DNA of 64,000 bases from Paraclostridium bifermentans (GCF_019916025.1 NZ_CP079737.1:3240779-3304778), one strand, 5' to 3'; positions 52,808 through 62,865 are shown, counted from the first letter of the stretch. Notes: generated by a model not told the origin, from the sequence alone. Numbers and translations: made by a program.

Positions 52808-52917
52808 GCCTGTCCCCCCTAGAAAACATTTTCTTATAATAAAATTATAACTTATATTTATCATAAATACACTAATTTATTTTTTTAGGCGCCATTTATT
52901 TTTAATTTAGTACATAA

Positions 52918-52974
52918 AAATACAGGTGATTCCCTCTTTATAGCCATACTACTGAGGTAAATCACCCATATTTT
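52918..52974 (-). terminator. Terminator of the cysteine desulfurase gene
   Basis: CAGGTGATT pairs with AATCACCC, with CCTC/GAGG inside, and a T-run on the minus strand. Confidence 0.75.
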
Positions 52975-54122
52975 TACATATTAATTTCTTTTTCTATTTC
53001 TATCAAAGCTTCGACAGTTTTATCTATTTCCTCTTTTGTATTAAAGTATCCAAAACTAAATCTTACAGTACCTTGTACAAGCGTTCCTATTGTCTCATGA
53101 GTAAGTGGTGAACAATGAATTCCTGATCTTGTGGCAATATCGTACATATCGTCTAGTAAATATGTTAATTCTCCTGAATCTATATCCCCTATGTTTATAG
53201 AAATTACAGCTGCTCTTTTTTTGCTATCTAAAGGTCCATATATTTTAACATTAGGAACCTCTTTTAGTTTTTTCAGCATATAATCACATAGTTCTTCTTC
53301 ATGGTGTCTAATTTTATCTATTCCTGTTTCTAGAACAAATTTAACACCTGCATTTAAACCTGCTATACCAGGTGTATTATGAGTTCCTGACTCATATCTA
53401 TCAGGCATCATGTTAGGTTGGAATAAGTCTTCTGAATTACTACCTGTTCCACCTTCTTTTAATATATCGACACTAAGTCCTTCTCTTATATATAAAATAC
53501 CTGTACCTTGTGGTCCAAGTAAACATTTATGTCCTGGAGCTGCTACCATATCTACATTTAGTTTCTGAACATCTACATCATAGACCCCTAATGTTTGAGA
53601 TGCATCCACTAAGTATAATATATTATTTTCTTTAGCTATATTACCTACAGATTCTATATCAACAATAGTTCCACATACATTTGATGCATGAGTTGTAACA
53701 ATCAATTTTGTATTTGGTCTTATTGCTTTTCTTATATCTTCAGGATCTAGTTGTCCTAATTTATCACATTTAACAATAGTATTTTCTACTCCTTTTTTCT
53801 CTAAAGACTTTATAGGTCTTATAACTGAGTTATGTTCAATACTTGTTGTTATAATATGATCTCCAGGTTTAACAACCCCTTTTATAGCAAGGTTTAAAGA
53901 GTCTGTAGCATTATGTGTAAACACTATATTCATAGGATTAGATACATTTAAAAGTTTAGCTATATTCTCTCTACACTCGTAAATCTCTCTACCCGCTCTC
54001 ATAGCTAGTTTATGCCCAGCTCTCCCTGGATTAGCTCCATAAGTTTCCATACAATCTAAAACTGCACAATATACTTCCTTAGGTTTTGGAAATGTAGTTG
54101 CTGCATTATCTAAGTAAATCAT
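52974..54122 (-). CDS. Cysteine desulfurase family aminotransferase (class V)
   Basis: 382 aa. Start MIYLDNAATTFPKPKEV, PLP His in TTHASNVCGT, Schiff-base Lys in VAAPGHKCLLGPQGTGIL, and the persulfide Cys in SGIHCSPLTHETIGT. It fits the NifS/CsdA-like clostridial group that often carries yedF, DUF3343 and selD neighbours. It strips sulfur (or selenium from selenocysteine) from cysteine. It lies 15 bases after parB on the same strand and could be cotranscribed. Confidence 0.92.
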   Translation of the reverse strand: MIYLDNAATTFPKPKEVYCAVLDCMETYGANPGRAGHKLAMRAGREIYECRENIAKLLNVSNPMNIVFTHNATDSLNLAIKGVVKPGDHIITTSIEHNSVIRPIKSLEKKGVENTIVKCDKLGQLDPEDIRKAIRPNTKLIVTTHASNVCGTIVDIESVGNIAKENNILYLVDASQTLGVYDVDVQKLNVDMVAAPGHKCLLGPQGTGILYIREGLSVDILKEGGTGSNSEDLFQPNMMPDRYESGTHNTPGIAGLNAGVKFVLETGIDKIRHHEEELCDYMLKKLKEVPNVKIYGPLDSKKRAAVISINIGDIDSGELTYLLDDMYDIATRSGIHCSPLTHETIGTLVQGTVRFSFGYFNTKEEIDKTVEALIEIEKEINM

Positions 54123-54137
54123 ATTAAGTCCCCTCTC

Positions 54138-55016
54138 TTATGCTTCTTGTCCTTCTAACAATAATGATATTATGCCATTTAAATCATCATCATTATAGTA
54201 CTCTATTTCTATTTTACCTTTTTTCTTGCCTTTAGAAATGTTAACTTTTGTTCCTAAAAGACTTGTAAGTCTTTCTTCTACATCCACAATATATATATCT
54301 TTTTGTTTTTTACTTTTTTCAACAACTGGAGTTTCGCTTTCTACTATTTTTTTAGCTAATCTTTCAGTTTCTCTAACAGATAATTCTTCATCTATTATTT
54401 TGTTAGCTAACTCTAATTGTATTTTTGAATCAGTTACTCTTAAAAGAGCTTTACCATGCCCTGGAGTAATTCTGTTATCTTCTACCATAGCCATAACTTC
54501 TTTACTAAGGTTTAAAAGTCTTAAAGTATTTGTTATGTGAGGTCTACTTTTTCCGACTGCTTCAGAAATTTCCTCTTGAGTCACACTATAATGATCTATT
54601 AAACTTTTATAAGCTATTGCTTCCTCTATAGAGTTTAAATCTTCTCTTTGTAAGTTTTCTATAAGCGCTATTTCCATTAAATCTTTCATAGGTATATCTT
54701 TTATAACAGCTGGCATTTCTTTTAAATTAGCTTTTTTTGAAGCTCTATATCTTCTTTCACCAGCTATTATCATGTATTTACCTTCATCATCTGGTTTAAC
54801 TACTATAGGCTGTAAAACTCCATAGTTTTTTATAGAATTTGATAATATCTCTATTTTTTCCCCATCAAAAACTTTTCTAGGTTGTTCTGGGTTCGCATAA
54901 ATTTTCTTTATATCTATATTAACAATGTCTTTTGAATCTATTTCTTCTTTTATAGTTGGAATTAAAGCTCCTAGCCCTTTTCCTAGTCTATTTGAACGTC
55001 TTGTCGTTTTTTCCAT
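54138..55016 (-). CDS. parB: Chromosome partition protein ParB (Spo0J)
   Basis: 292 aa CTP-dependent DNA clamp that loads on parS near the origin. N-terminal RLGKGLGALIP, typical ParB start; GERRYRASKKANL is the CTP-binding Box II; the HTH region has VTQEEISEAVGKSRPHITN. It starts 1 base after parA, translationally coupled. Second ParB-family protein in the window, distinct from Noc. Confidence 0.96.
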   Translation of the reverse strand: MEKTTRRSNRLGKGLGALIPTIKEEIDSKDIVNIDIKKIYANPEQPRKVFDGEKIEILSNSIKNYGVLQPIVVKPDDEGKYMIIAGERRYRASKKANLKEMPAVIKDIPMKDLMEIALIENLQREDLNSIEEAIAYKSLIDHYSVTQEEISEAVGKSRPHITNTLRLLNLSKEVMAMVEDNRITPGHGKALLRVTDSKIQLELANKIIDEELSVRETERLAKKIVESETPVVEKSKKQKDIYIVDVEERLTSLLGTKVNISKGKKKGKIEIEYYNDDDLNGIISLLLEGQEA

Positions 55017-55017
55017 T

Positions 55018-55791
55018 CTATATCACATCCTCCTCTAAATCTATAAATTCTTCTGCTAATTCTAAGTATGCAACAGCACCTTTACATCTAGAATCATAGT
55101 ATATAACTGGTTTACCATGACTTGGAGCCTCTGCTAACCTTACATTTCTTGGAATTAAAGTTGTATACACACTTCCTTTAAAGTATTTTTTTACTTCTTC
55201 TACTACTTGAATTGACAGGTTCGCCCTTCCATCAAACATACTTAAAACTACACCTTGTATCTCTAAATTAGGATTTAGACTTCTCTTAATTAGTGATATA
55301 GTTTCCATTAGCTGGCTAACACCTTCTAAAGCATAGTATTCACACTGTATAGGTATTAAAACACTATCAACTGCTGTTAAACAATTTATAGTTAGCATAC
55401 CTAAAGATGGAGGACAATCTATAAATATGTAATCATATTTATCTCTTACTTTATCTATTGCTTTTTTTAATATATATTCTCTTTCTTCAACAGTTGTAAA
55501 CTCTATTTCTGCTCCAGCTAATTCTGTTGCTGATGCTACTATATCAATATTTTCAAATTCAGTTTTAATTATTGCATTCTCTATACTATCATTATTTATT
55601 AATACTTCATAAATTGTATTTTCGACTTCATTTTTTTCTATCCCATATCCACTAGTAGAATTCCCCTGCGGATCTAGATCTAATACTAAAACTTTTTTAC
55701 CCATTTTAGCTACACTAGCGCTTAAATTTACATTTGTAGTTGTTTTTCCAACTCCACCTTTTTGATTAAACACTGCTATTACTTTGCTCAT
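55018..55791 (-). CDS. parA: Chromosome partition ATPase ParA (Soj)
   Basis: 257 aa. Deviant Walker A QKGGVGKTTTNVNLS with two lysines, Walker A-prime DLDPQGNSTSGYG, Walker B IFIDCPPSLG. ParA-type ATPase that moves ParB-parS and regulates DnaA. Order noc-parA-parB is that of Firmicutes. The final residues DLEEDVI close a canonical length. Confidence 0.97.
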   Translation of the reverse strand: MSKVIAVFNQKGGVGKTTTNVNLSASVAKMGKKVLVLDLDPQGNSTSGYGIEKNEVENTIYEVLINNDSIENAIIKTEFENIDIVASATELAGAEIEFTTVEEREYILKKAIDKVRDKYDYIFIDCPPSLGMLTINCLTAVDSVLIPIQCEYYALEGVSQLMETISLIKRSLNPNLEIQGVVLSMFDGRANLSIQVVEEVKKYFKGSVYTTLIPRNVRLAEAPSHGKPVIYYDSRCKGAVAYLELAEEFIDLEEDVI

Positions 55792-55820
55792 AAGACTTAA
55801 CCCCCTTTAACCTTTTAAAA

Positions 55821-55847
55821 AAAGATTACTGCTAAGCAGTAATCTTT
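55821..55847 (-). terminator. Terminator between noc and parA
   Basis: A 13-bp perfect stem around one base (AAAGATTACTGC with GCAGTAATCTTT), overlapping the noc stop codon, with T-run on the minus strand. It would uncouple noc from parAB. Confidence 0.8.
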
Positions 55848-56638
55848 TATTTTTTAGGAATCTTTACAACAACCTCTATGTGATCACCTTTATCAACCTC
55901 TTTATACTTAGCTTCTAATCCTGTATTAGTTATAGCTTCGTACGCTTGCTTGATAGTATTAAGGTATATTCTCATTCCCATTATACCTTTGACAGTTTGT
56001 TTTTTATCTTCACCATCTTTAGGTTGTTTTAAATCTTCTAATATATCTGCTATTAGCTTTTCTGTTTTCTTTACATTTAAATCTGATTTTATTACCTTTT
56101 CTAAAACTTCTCTCATAAGTTCTTCATTTGGCAATTTCAATAAAGCTCTAGCATGTCTCTCCGTTAAACTATTCTCTACTAATTTTATTTTTATATCTGT
56201 TGGTAATCTTAGTATTCTAATTTTATTAGCTATTGTAGATTGATTTTTTCCTAATTTTGCTGCAAGCTGTTGTTGTGTGAACTCATGCTCTTTTATCAAG
56301 TTCTCATAACCCATAGCTTCTTCTATAAAATTTAAATCTTCTCTTTGTAAGTTTTCTAATAATGCTAATACAGCTGAAGATTCATCAGACATATTATTTA
56401 TTATAGCAGGAATAGTTTTTAATCCAGCTAGTTTTGATGCCCTAAGCCTTCTCTCTCCTGCTACTAATTCATACTCATTGTTGCTTTTACTCCTAACAGT
56501 TATAGGCTGTAATATACCATATACCTTTATAGATTCACTTAACTCTTCTAATGCCGCTTGTGAAAATACTCTTCTTGGTTGGTATGGATTTGGAACTATA
56601 TTATCTATAGGTATCTCCATAACTCTTTTATCTTCCAT
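55847..56638 (-). CDS. noc: Nucleoid occlusion protein Noc
   Basis: 263 aa ParB-family protein. ELSESIKVYGILQPI, then GERRLRASKLAGL (CTP-binding Box II) and the HTH FTQQQLAAKLGKNQSTIANKIRI. Noc spreads on specific sites and blocks division over the nucleoid. It precedes parA-parB and follows rsmG, the exact place of noc in Bacillus. A Noc-site-like sequence is at 2647. The N-terminal amphipathic helix known in Noc is not clear here because the protein begins EDKRVMEIPIDNIVPNP, so a plain second ParB cannot be excluded. Confidence 0.85.
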   Translation of the reverse strand: MEDKRVMEIPIDNIVPNPYQPRRVFSQAALEELSESIKVYGILQPITVRSKSNNEYELVAGERRLRASKLAGLKTIPAIINNMSDESSAVLALLENLQREDLNFIEEAMGYENLIKEHEFTQQQLAAKLGKNQSTIANKIRILRLPTDIKIKLVENSLTERHARALLKLPNEELMREVLEKVIKSDLNVKKTEKLIADILEDLKQPKDGEDKKQTVKGIMGMRIYLNTIKQAYEAITNTGLEAKYKEVDKGDHIEVVVKIPKK

Positions 56639-56797
56639 AACATCCCTCTCTCATCCAAAACTAAATATATTTAAAACACGAAATTACCTTAGTTACTTAT
56701 TTGTATAATATTTCTTCATTTAACTACATATTCCTTCTAAAATATTTTTTTTAACATATAATTTAAAAATATTTCTTTGGAAATATACATTTTCATT

Positions 56798-57517
56798 CTA
56801 TTTTATTGGGGTTTTTACTGGTTTGCCTGCTTTTCTTGGGTATTTTGCTGGCGTACTATTTACTTTTTTGAAAACAACTATATTATGTTTTAGCTCTATT
56901 TCTGGAAGCTCTACATCTATCTTTTCTACAAATTCTAAACCTAAAACTTCCATAGCTTTTCTAGACTCTTCTAATTCAGTATCTGCATTTGGTCCTTTTA
57001 AACATACAAAGTATCCCCCAACCTTTATAAAAGGTACACAAAATTCCATTAAAATAGGTAGTCCTGCAACAGCTCTAGCTGTAGCTATATCATATTGTTC
57101 TCTATATTTTTCATCTTTTCCAAAGTCTTCTGCTCTTCCATGTATTAATTCAATATCATCTATATTAATATTTGTACAAACTTCACTTAGGAAATTTATT
57201 CTTTTATTTAAAGAATCTAAAAGTGTTACTTTTGAATTTTCTAAGCAAATTCTTAATGGAAGTCCTGGAAACCCAGCCCCAGTACCTACGTCAATTATAG
57301 ACATTCCATCTTTTATATAACCTTTTTTAACTGCAGCTACAGAATCTAAAAAGTGTTTTATATACACTTCTTTTTCTTCTTCTATTCCAGTAAGATTCAT
57401 TTTTTGATTCCATTCAACTAAAATTTCTCTATACTTACTAAACTTATCTATAGTTTCATCACTACATTTTAATCCTAAGTCTTCAATACCTTTTTTTAAT
57501 ATATCAGCATTAGTCAT
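56798..57517 (-). CDS. rsmG: 16S rRNA G527 N7-methyltransferase RsmG
   Basis: 239 aa. SAM motif [16 protein letters not shown], catalytic-region [19 protein letters not shown] and [15 protein letters not shown] loop complete. Methylates G527 of 16S rRNA; its loss causes low-level streptomycin resistance in other bacteria. Start at ATG 57517 behind GAGGTG; it overlaps the end of mnmG by 8 bases, so translation is coupled. Confidence 0.96.
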   Translation of the reverse strand: MTNADILKKGIEDLGLKCSDETIDKFSKYREILVEWNQKMNLTGIEEEKEVYIKHFLDSVAAVKKGYIKDGMSIIDVGTGAGFPGLPLRICLENSKVTLLDSLNKRINFLSEVCTNINIDDIELIHGRAEDFGKDEKYREQYDIATARAVAGLPILMEFCVPFIKVGGYFVCLKGPNADTELEESRKAMEVLGLEFVEKIDVELPEIELKHNIVVFKKVNSTPAKYPRKAGKPVKTPIK

Positions 57518-59405
57518 TTTTTTCACCTCTACCTCTTCTTTGTTGTTCAAGATAGATAAGTAAAACTGATATGTCAGCTGGCGAAACTCCAGATATACGA
57601 GATGCTTGTCCTATTGATATAGGCTTTATAGCATCTAACTTTTGTCTAGCTTCTATTCTTAAACCATCTATAGCTGAATAATTTAAGTCTTCATTTAACT
57701 TCTTATTTTCTAGCTTTTTAAATTGATCTATTTGTTTTAATTGTTTATCTATATAACCTTCATATTTAGTCATTATTACACATTGTTCTTTTACTGAATA
57801 AGGAATTTCTTCTCCTGCTCCTTTACCAGCAGCTTCTATCATTTCATAATCAACTTCTGGTCTTTTTAAGAATTCATATAAAGAATAACCTACTTTTATA
57901 GGAGATGCTCCTTTTTCTTCTAGTAGATGATTTATATCTTTAGGAGTAATTCTTTCAGTCTTTAATCTTTCTAATTCTTTTTCAATTAACTCTTTTTTCT
58001 CTAAGTATTTTTTATATCTATCTTCATCTACAAGTCCTATTTCATTACCCTTTTCAGTAAGTCTCATATCTGCATTATCTTGTCTTAAGTATAATCTGTA
58101 CTCGCATCTAGATGTCATCATTCTATAAGGCTCATTAGTTCCTTTTGTAACTAAATCATCTATTAAAACACCTATATAAGCTTCTGATCTGTCTAATATA
58201 AATGGTTCTTTTCCTTGAATTTTTAATGCTGCATTTATACCTGCTATTAAACCTTGAGATGCTGCCTCTTCATAACCTGAAGTTCCATTGAATTGACCAG
58301 CACTAAATAAGTTGTCTACACCTTTGATCTCAAGAGTTGTTTTTAATTGAGTTGGGTCTATACAATCATACTCTATTGCATATGCAGGTCTCATTATTCT
58401 TGCATTTTCAAGCCCTTGAACACTTTTATACATTTGAATTTGTACTTCGTAAGGTAAACTTGTTGATATACCTTGGATGTACATTTCTTTAGTACTTTCT
58501 CCTTCTGGCTCTATAAATATTTGATGTGATTCCTTGTCACTAAATCTAACAATCTTATCTTCTATAGATGGACAGTATCTAGCACCAGTACTATCTATTT
58601 CCCCTGCATACATAGGAGATCTTCCTAGATTACTCTTTATTATTTCATGAGTGTTTAAATTTGTTCTTGTTAAATAACATGGCTCTTGTTTTCTAGCTAA
58701 TTCATTATTTAAAAATGAGAATGGAGTTACACGCTCATCTCCATTTTGTAATTCCATAACAGAGAAGTCTATGCTATCTCTATGTATTCTAGCAGGAGTT
58801 CCTGTTTTAAATCTTCTCATTCTTAATCCTAAGTCAACAAGTTTATCAGTTAAGAATTTACTATATCCTAAAGCATTAGGACCTTCATAAAAAGAAACTT
58901 CTCCCATGTATATTTTAGAGTTTAAGTAAACTCCTGTTGCAAGTATTACAGCTTTAGCATGATATATACATCCTAGTTTTGTAATTACACCCTTTACAAC
59001 ATTACCTTCACTTAGTATATCTACAACTTCATCCATTGCTATATCTAAGTTAGGCTCATTTTCTAATGTTTTTTTCATTTCTTCATGGTATCTAGCCTTA
59101 TCTGCTTGAGCTCTTAATGAGTGAACAGCTGGCCCTTTAGCTGTATTTAGCATTCTACTTTGTATAAATGTTTTATCGATATTTATACCCATTTGCCCAC
59201 CTAGAGCATCTATTTCCTTAACTAATTGTCCTTTTCCTGTTCCTCCTATAGAAGGGTTACAAGGAAGTAAAGCTATTGAGTCTAAAGAAAGAGTTATAAC
59301 TAATGTCTTATGTCCCATCCTAGCTGTAGCTAATGCAGCTTCACATCCTGCATGCCCCGCTCCAACTACTATTACATCATAATTTCCTGCATCAAAATTT
59401 AACAT
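57510..59405 (-). CDS. mnmG: tRNA uridine-5-carboxymethylaminomethyl synthesis enzyme MnmG
   Basis: 631 aa FAD protein that works with MnmE to modify U34 of tRNAs for Glu, Lys, Gln, Leu and Arg. FAD motif [41 protein letters not shown], the reactive Cys in [12 protein letters not shown], and GGxxGxxGYEEA-like [16 protein letters not shown]. Full length. It is 52 bases after mnmE, with a parS-like hairpin in the gap. Confidence 0.98.
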   Translation of the reverse strand: MLNFDAGNYDVIVVGAGHAGCEAALATARMGHKTLVITLSLDSIALLPCNPSIGGTGKGQLVKEIDALGGQMGINIDKTFIQSRMLNTAKGPAVHSLRAQADKARYHEEMKKTLENEPNLDIAMDEVVDILSEGNVVKGVITKLGCIYHAKAVILATGVYLNSKIYMGEVSFYEGPNALGYSKFLTDKLVDLGLRMRRFKTGTPARIHRDSIDFSVMELQNGDERVTPFSFLNNELARKQEPCYLTRTNLNTHEIIKSNLGRSPMYAGEIDSTGARYCPSIEDKIVRFSDKESHQIFIEPEGESTKEMYIQGISTSLPYEVQIQMYKSVQGLENARIMRPAYAIEYDCIDPTQLKTTLEIKGVDNLFSAGQFNGTSGYEEAASQGLIAGINAALKIQGKEPFILDRSEAYIGVLIDDLVTKGTNEPYRMMTSRCEYRLYLRQDNADMRLTEKGNEIGLVDEDRYKKYLEKKELIEKELERLKTERITPKDINHLLEEKGASPIKVGYSLYEFLKRPEVDYEMIEAAGKGAGEEIPYSVKEQCVIMTKYEGYIDKQLKQIDQFKKLENKKLNEDLNYSAIDGLRIEARQKLDAIKPISIGQASRISGVSPADISVLLIYLEQQRRGRGEKND

Positions 59406-59422
59406 ATATTCTCCTTTCTGAT

Positions 59423-59458
59423 AAATATAGTATGTTTCACGAAAAACATACTATATTT
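59423..59458. terminator. Hairpin between mnmE and mnmG
   Basis: AAATATAGTATGTTT (59423-59437) and AAACATACTATATTT (59444-59458) form a perfect 15-bp stem with loop CACGAA. It overlaps the mnmE stop codon. As an RNA it could attenuate mnmE-mnmG readthrough; its centre coincides with the parS-like site. Confidence 0.75.
59433..59448. promoter_or_regulatory. parS-like site
   Basis: TGTTTCACGAAAAACA matches the parS consensus TGTTTCACGTGAAACA at 14 of 16 positions, about 4.6 kb before dnaA and 4.4 kb from parB. Position near the origin fits. ParB binding is inferred; the two mismatches are adjacent and in the right half. Confidence 0.55.
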
Positions 59459-60836
59459 ATTTTCCTATACAGAAGTTACTAAATATCGTGTCTAATAGAT
59501 CTTCAGTTACTGTATCTCCGTTTATATAACCTAAGTAATCCCATATATTTTTAAAATCAACCTCTATAAAATCTAATGGCATATATGAGTCTATAGCCGT
59601 TAAAGCATCTGAAATTGATTGTTTAGCTTTGTATAGTGCATCTTTATGTCTAGAGTTTGTAACAACTAAATCAGAAGAATTTCTAACCGTTCCTTCAAAC
59701 ACCATTTCTTCTATTTTATCATGTATTTTTTCTATACCTTCATGTTGTAATGCTGATATAGTTATTATATTTTTTTCATCTACAAACTGTTTTATTTTTT
59801 CTATATCTATAACTTGAGCTAAATCTGTTTTATTTAATAAAACTATAGTTTTATTAGGTTGTACAGCTTCTAAGATTTCTATATCTTCTATTTCTAATTC
59901 TCTTGAAGAGTCTAAAACAACTATCGATAAGTCTGCTGAATTGAAAAATTCTTTTGATTTTTCAACTCCTATTTTTTCAACAACATCTTCAGTCTCTCTT
60001 ATTCCTGCTGTATCTACTATTTTTAAAGGTATTCCTTTTATGTTTACAAATTCTTCTATTACGTCTCTTGTAGTTCCTGGAATATCTGTTACTATAGCTC
60101 TATTTTCACCTAATACAGCATTTAAAAGTGATGATTTTCCTACATTTGGTTTTCCAACTATTACTGTTTTCAATCCATCTCTAAGAATTTTTCCACTTTC
60201 AGCTGTATCATATAATTTATTTATTTCTTTTTGAAGTTCTAGTGATTTTTCTTTTAATGTATTATATGTTATGTGCTCAACATCTTCATCCGGAAAATCT
60301 ATAGAAACAGTTATATGAGCTAGCATTTCTGTTATACCGAATCTTAAATCTTTTATTTTTTTAGATAAAGATCCTTCTAATTGAGACTGAGCTACAGTGT
60401 GAGCCATCTCCGTCTTAGCATTTATAACATCTATTATTGCCTCTGCTTGAGCTAAGTCTATTCTTCCATTTAAGAATGCTCTCTTAGTAAATTCTCCTTG
60501 ATCAGCTAATCTAACATCTTTAGATAAAACTAATTCTAGTATTTTTTTTACAGAAATAAATCCTCCGTGGCAGTTTATTTCTATAACATCTTCAGTTGTA
60601 TATGAGTTTGGACCTTTCATATAAGCGACTAATACTTCATCTATAGTCTTTTCTCCGTCTAGTATATGACCATATATTAACGTTCTTGTGTTATATTCCT
60701 CGATCTTCTTTCCTGAAACTGACTTGAATATATCATTTGCTACTTGAAGTGATTTTTCTCCACTTATTCTTATTATTCCGATTCCACCTTCACCTGGCGC
60801 TGTTGCTATTGCAGCTATAGTATCGTCTATAAACAA
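59457..60836 (-). CDS. mnmE: tRNA modification GTPase MnmE
   Basis: 459 aa. N-terminal formyl-THF-binding domain (IAAIATAPGEGGIGIIRISG), a helical domain, and a G domain with P-loop GKPNVGKSS, G2/G3 IVDTAGIRETEDVVE and NKTDLA. The C-terminal CIGK is intact. Start is TTG at 60836, 6 bases after GAGGTG; the upstream ATG at 60896 has no site and no conserved extension. Works with MnmG. Confidence 0.96.
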   Translation of the reverse strand: MFIDDTIAAIATAPGEGGIGIIRISGEKSLQVANDIFKSVSGKKIEEYNTRTLIYGHILDGEKTIDEVLVAYMKGPNSYTTEDVIEINCHGGFISVKKILELVLSKDVRLADQGEFTKRAFLNGRIDLAQAEAIIDVINAKTEMAHTVAQSQLEGSLSKKIKDLRFGITEMLAHITVSIDFPDEDVEHITYNTLKEKSLELQKEINKLYDTAESGKILRDGLKTVIVGKPNVGKSSLLNAVLGENRAIVTDIPGTTRDVIEEFVNIKGIPLKIVDTAGIRETEDVVEKIGVEKSKEFFNSADLSIVVLDSSRELEIEDIEILEAVQPNKTIVLLNKTDLAQVIDIEKIKQFVDEKNIITISALQHEGIEKIHDKIEEMVFEGTVRNSSDLVVTNSRHKDALYKAKQSISDALTAIDSYMPLDFIEVDFKNIWDYLGYINGDTVTEDLLDTIFSNFCIGK

Positions 60837-60905
60837 TCCTATCACCTCTTTATTTAATATTTTTATACACAATCTTTTAAAATAATATTTTATCACTTTA
60901 TATAC

Positions 60906-61060
60906 TATTTTGTAATAATATCGATCTAAAATTTGAATAAACTCTACCTACTATAATATCATGTATATCAACATAATCTTAATATTATTTTGTAATAATA
61001 TATATCTAAAATTTAAATAAGCTCTATATAATATAATATCATGGTATATCGCTTAATCTT
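60906..61060. repeat. Two direct repeats with an 80-base period
   Basis: Copies 60906-60980 and 60986-61060 are each 75 bases and about 80 percent alike. Shared blocks are TATTTTGTAATAATAT, ATCTAAAATTT and ATATAATATCATG. The second copy lies nearer khpB. They may be duplicated promoter regions for mnmE or protein-binding repeats. Confidence 0.7.
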
Positions 61061-61117
61061 CATATACTTAAATTATTTCCTCAATCTAACTATTATATAA
61101 AAATTTTTTCAAAAATA

Positions 61118-61143
61118 AAACCCCCTATATATTTAGGAGGTTT
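61118..61143 (-). terminator. Terminator of khpB
   Basis: AAACCCCCTA pairs with TAGGAGGTTT through a G-U pair, T-run on the minus strand, just after the stop codon. Confidence 0.82.
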
Positions 61144-61152
61144 GCTTTAATT

Positions 61153-61869
61153 CTATTTTTTATACTCTATTACAAGTCTTCTATATGGATCTACACCTTC
61201 ACTATGAGTTTTTACAAACTTATCATTTTGAAGAGTTGAGTGAATTATTCTTCTCTCATATGGATTCATATAATCTAACTTTTTAGTTTTTCTTGTTTTA
61301 GCAACTTCTCTAGCTACTTTGTTTGCATATCTTATTAAAGATTCTTCTCTTTTTGATCTATAATTTTCTATGTCAATAAGTACCTTAAAGTGTGAGTCTT
61401 TTTTTACTTTGTTTAAAGCTAACCCTGCTAAAAATTGAATAGAATCTAAAGTTTCTCCTCTTCTACCAATTAATATTGCAGCATCTTTACCTGTTATATT
61501 AACTTTAACAACATTTTTTTCTTGATTTACATCAACTTGAGCTTCCATATTTAAGTTGTTAACTATATTTAATACGAAATCTCTAACTACATCTGACTCT
61601 TTTAATGACTCTTTGCTTTTTTCTTTTTTGTCTACAATAGTGATTTCTTTTTCTCTTAATGGTTGTTCTTTTGAAACTGAAGCTTCTATTTTTTCCTTAA
61701 CAGTTATTTTAAAAACTCCATCTTTGTTTCCTATTAATCCCAAGAAACCTTTTACCGGCTCTTTTACAACCTCTACATCTATGTCTTCTCTATTTACTCT
61801 TAATTGTCCTAAAGCTTGTGATATAGCAATATCAATGTTTTTACTTTTTATTTCTAGGCTTTGTTTCAT
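61153..61869 (-). CDS. khpB: RNA-binding protein KhpB (Jag/EloR)
   Basis: 238 aa. Jag N-terminal domain 1-50 (IDIAISQALGQLRVNREDI), a linker, type II KH domain (about 110-180, GRRGETLDSIQFLAGLALN), and R3H domain near the end (ARKVARTRK-like AREVAKTRKTKKLDYMN and ERRIIHSTL). Binds RNA with KhpA; in streptococci controls elongation and division. Starts inside the yidC gene (29-base overlap) after GGAGGGTG, the standard coupling. Confidence 0.95.
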   Translation of the reverse strand: MKQSLEIKSKNIDIAISQALGQLRVNREDIDVEVVKEPVKGFLGLIGNKDGVFKITVKEKIEASVSKEQPLREKEITIVDKKEKSKESLKESDVVRDFVLNIVNNLNMEAQVDVNQEKNVVKVNITGKDAAILIGRRGETLDSIQFLAGLALNKVKKDSHFKVLIDIENYRSKREESLIRYANKVAREVAKTRKTKKLDYMNPYERRIIHSTLQNDKFVKTHSEGVDPYRRLVIEYKK

Positions 61870-62548
61870 CTACTACACCCTCCCCAGAATTAGCAAGCTT
61901 AGTTCTTAATGGATTCATTATTAAGTAGTATTGAGCTAATTGAAATAAGTTACTTACTGTCCAATATAACGCAAGACCAGCTGGGAAACTTATACCCCAC
62001 CAGAACATCATGAATGACATGAAGTATGTCATAAACTTCATAGATCCTTGTTGTTGATCTTGTGGCATAGTTAACTTTTGAGTTATAAATGTTGTTACCC
62101 CTGCTAATACAGCTATTATTAATGTTTTATCTGGTGATGATAAAGATGTCATCCATAAAAATCCTGTATCCGCAGCTTTTTGTGCAGCAGCACTTTGGAA
62201 AACATGGTATGTAACCGGCTGTCTTAATACATTATAAAGACCTATTAATATAGGAAATTGTATTAATAATGGTAAACAACCTGACATCGGATTTATTTTA
62301 GCCTCTTGGTAAACCTTCATTATTTCTTGATTTTGCTTTTCTGGTTTACTCTTATATTTTTCTTGTATCTCTTTTATTTTTGGTTGAATATCTTGCATAG
62401 CCTTCATAGACTTTGTTTGTTTTATAGTTAATGGTAATAATATTACTTTTACAACTATAGTGAATAAAATAATAGCCCATCCATATTCAATTCCAAAATC
62501 TAATATAAATTTAAGAACTTGACCTAATAAGTTACTAATAAAATTCAA
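61841..62548 (-). CDS. yidC: Membrane protein insertase YidC
   Basis: 235 aa. Five membrane segments; TM1 has WAIILFTIVVKVILLPLTIKQTKS, and the cytoplasmic coiled pair is followed by MSGCLPLLIQFPILIGLYNVLR. Compared with E. coli it lacks the big periplasmic domain; it also shows no lipobox, so it starts without signal cleavage. The TM1 substrate residue is Lys in the position where many YidC have Arg. Inserts membrane proteins with or without SecYEG. Confidence 0.95.
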   Translation of the reverse strand: MNFISNLLGQVLKFILDFGIEYGWAIILFTIVVKVILLPLTIKQTKSMKAMQDIQPKIKEIQEKYKSKPEKQNQEIMKVYQEAKINPMSGCLPLLIQFPILIGLYNVLRQPVTYHVFQSAAAQKAADTGFLWMTSLSSPDKTLIIAVLAGVTTFITQKLTMPQDQQQGSMKFMTYFMSFMMFWWGISFPAGLALYWTVSNLFQLAQYYLIMNPLRTKLANSGEGVVDETKPRNKK

Positions 62549-62593
62549 TTCTAATACCTCCTAAAGTGTCTTTATCTTTACTTTACAACATAA

Positions 62594-62845
62594 TTACTTT
62601 AGAGGATCATATCCTCCAGGATGGAAAGGGTGACACTTTAATATTCTTCTTATGGCTAAATAAGATCCTTTTAGTGCCCCATATTTTTTTAAAGCTTCTA
62701 TCGCATACTGAGAACAAGTTGGATAAAACCTACACGTAGGTCCTTTTAAAGGAGATATGTGTTTTTGATAAAATCTTACTATATATATAAAAACTCTAGT
62801 TAAATAATGGTTTATATTATTTAATAAGTTATATAATTGCTTCAA
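62594..62845 (-). CDS. yidD: Membrane protein insertion efficiency factor YidD
   Basis: 83 aa. [27 protein letters not shown] then [17 protein letters not shown] is the complete YidD family pattern, including three cysteines. Supports YidC. Between rnpA and yidC as usual. Confidence 0.97.
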   Translation of the reverse strand: MKQLYNLLNNINHYLTRVFIYIVRFYQKHISPLKGPTCRFYPTCSQYAIEALKKYGALKGSYLAIRRILKCHPFHPGGYDPLK

Positions 62846-62865
62846 TTTAATCCCCCATATCCTTA

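Larger units (their letters stand above)
60837..61152. other. Intergenic region upstream of mnmE
   Basis: 316 bases between khpB and mnmE. Apart from the tandem repeat and the khpB terminator it is AT-rich spacer; a promoter for mnmE must lie within or beside the repeat, but none is clear enough to place. Confidence 0.6.
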
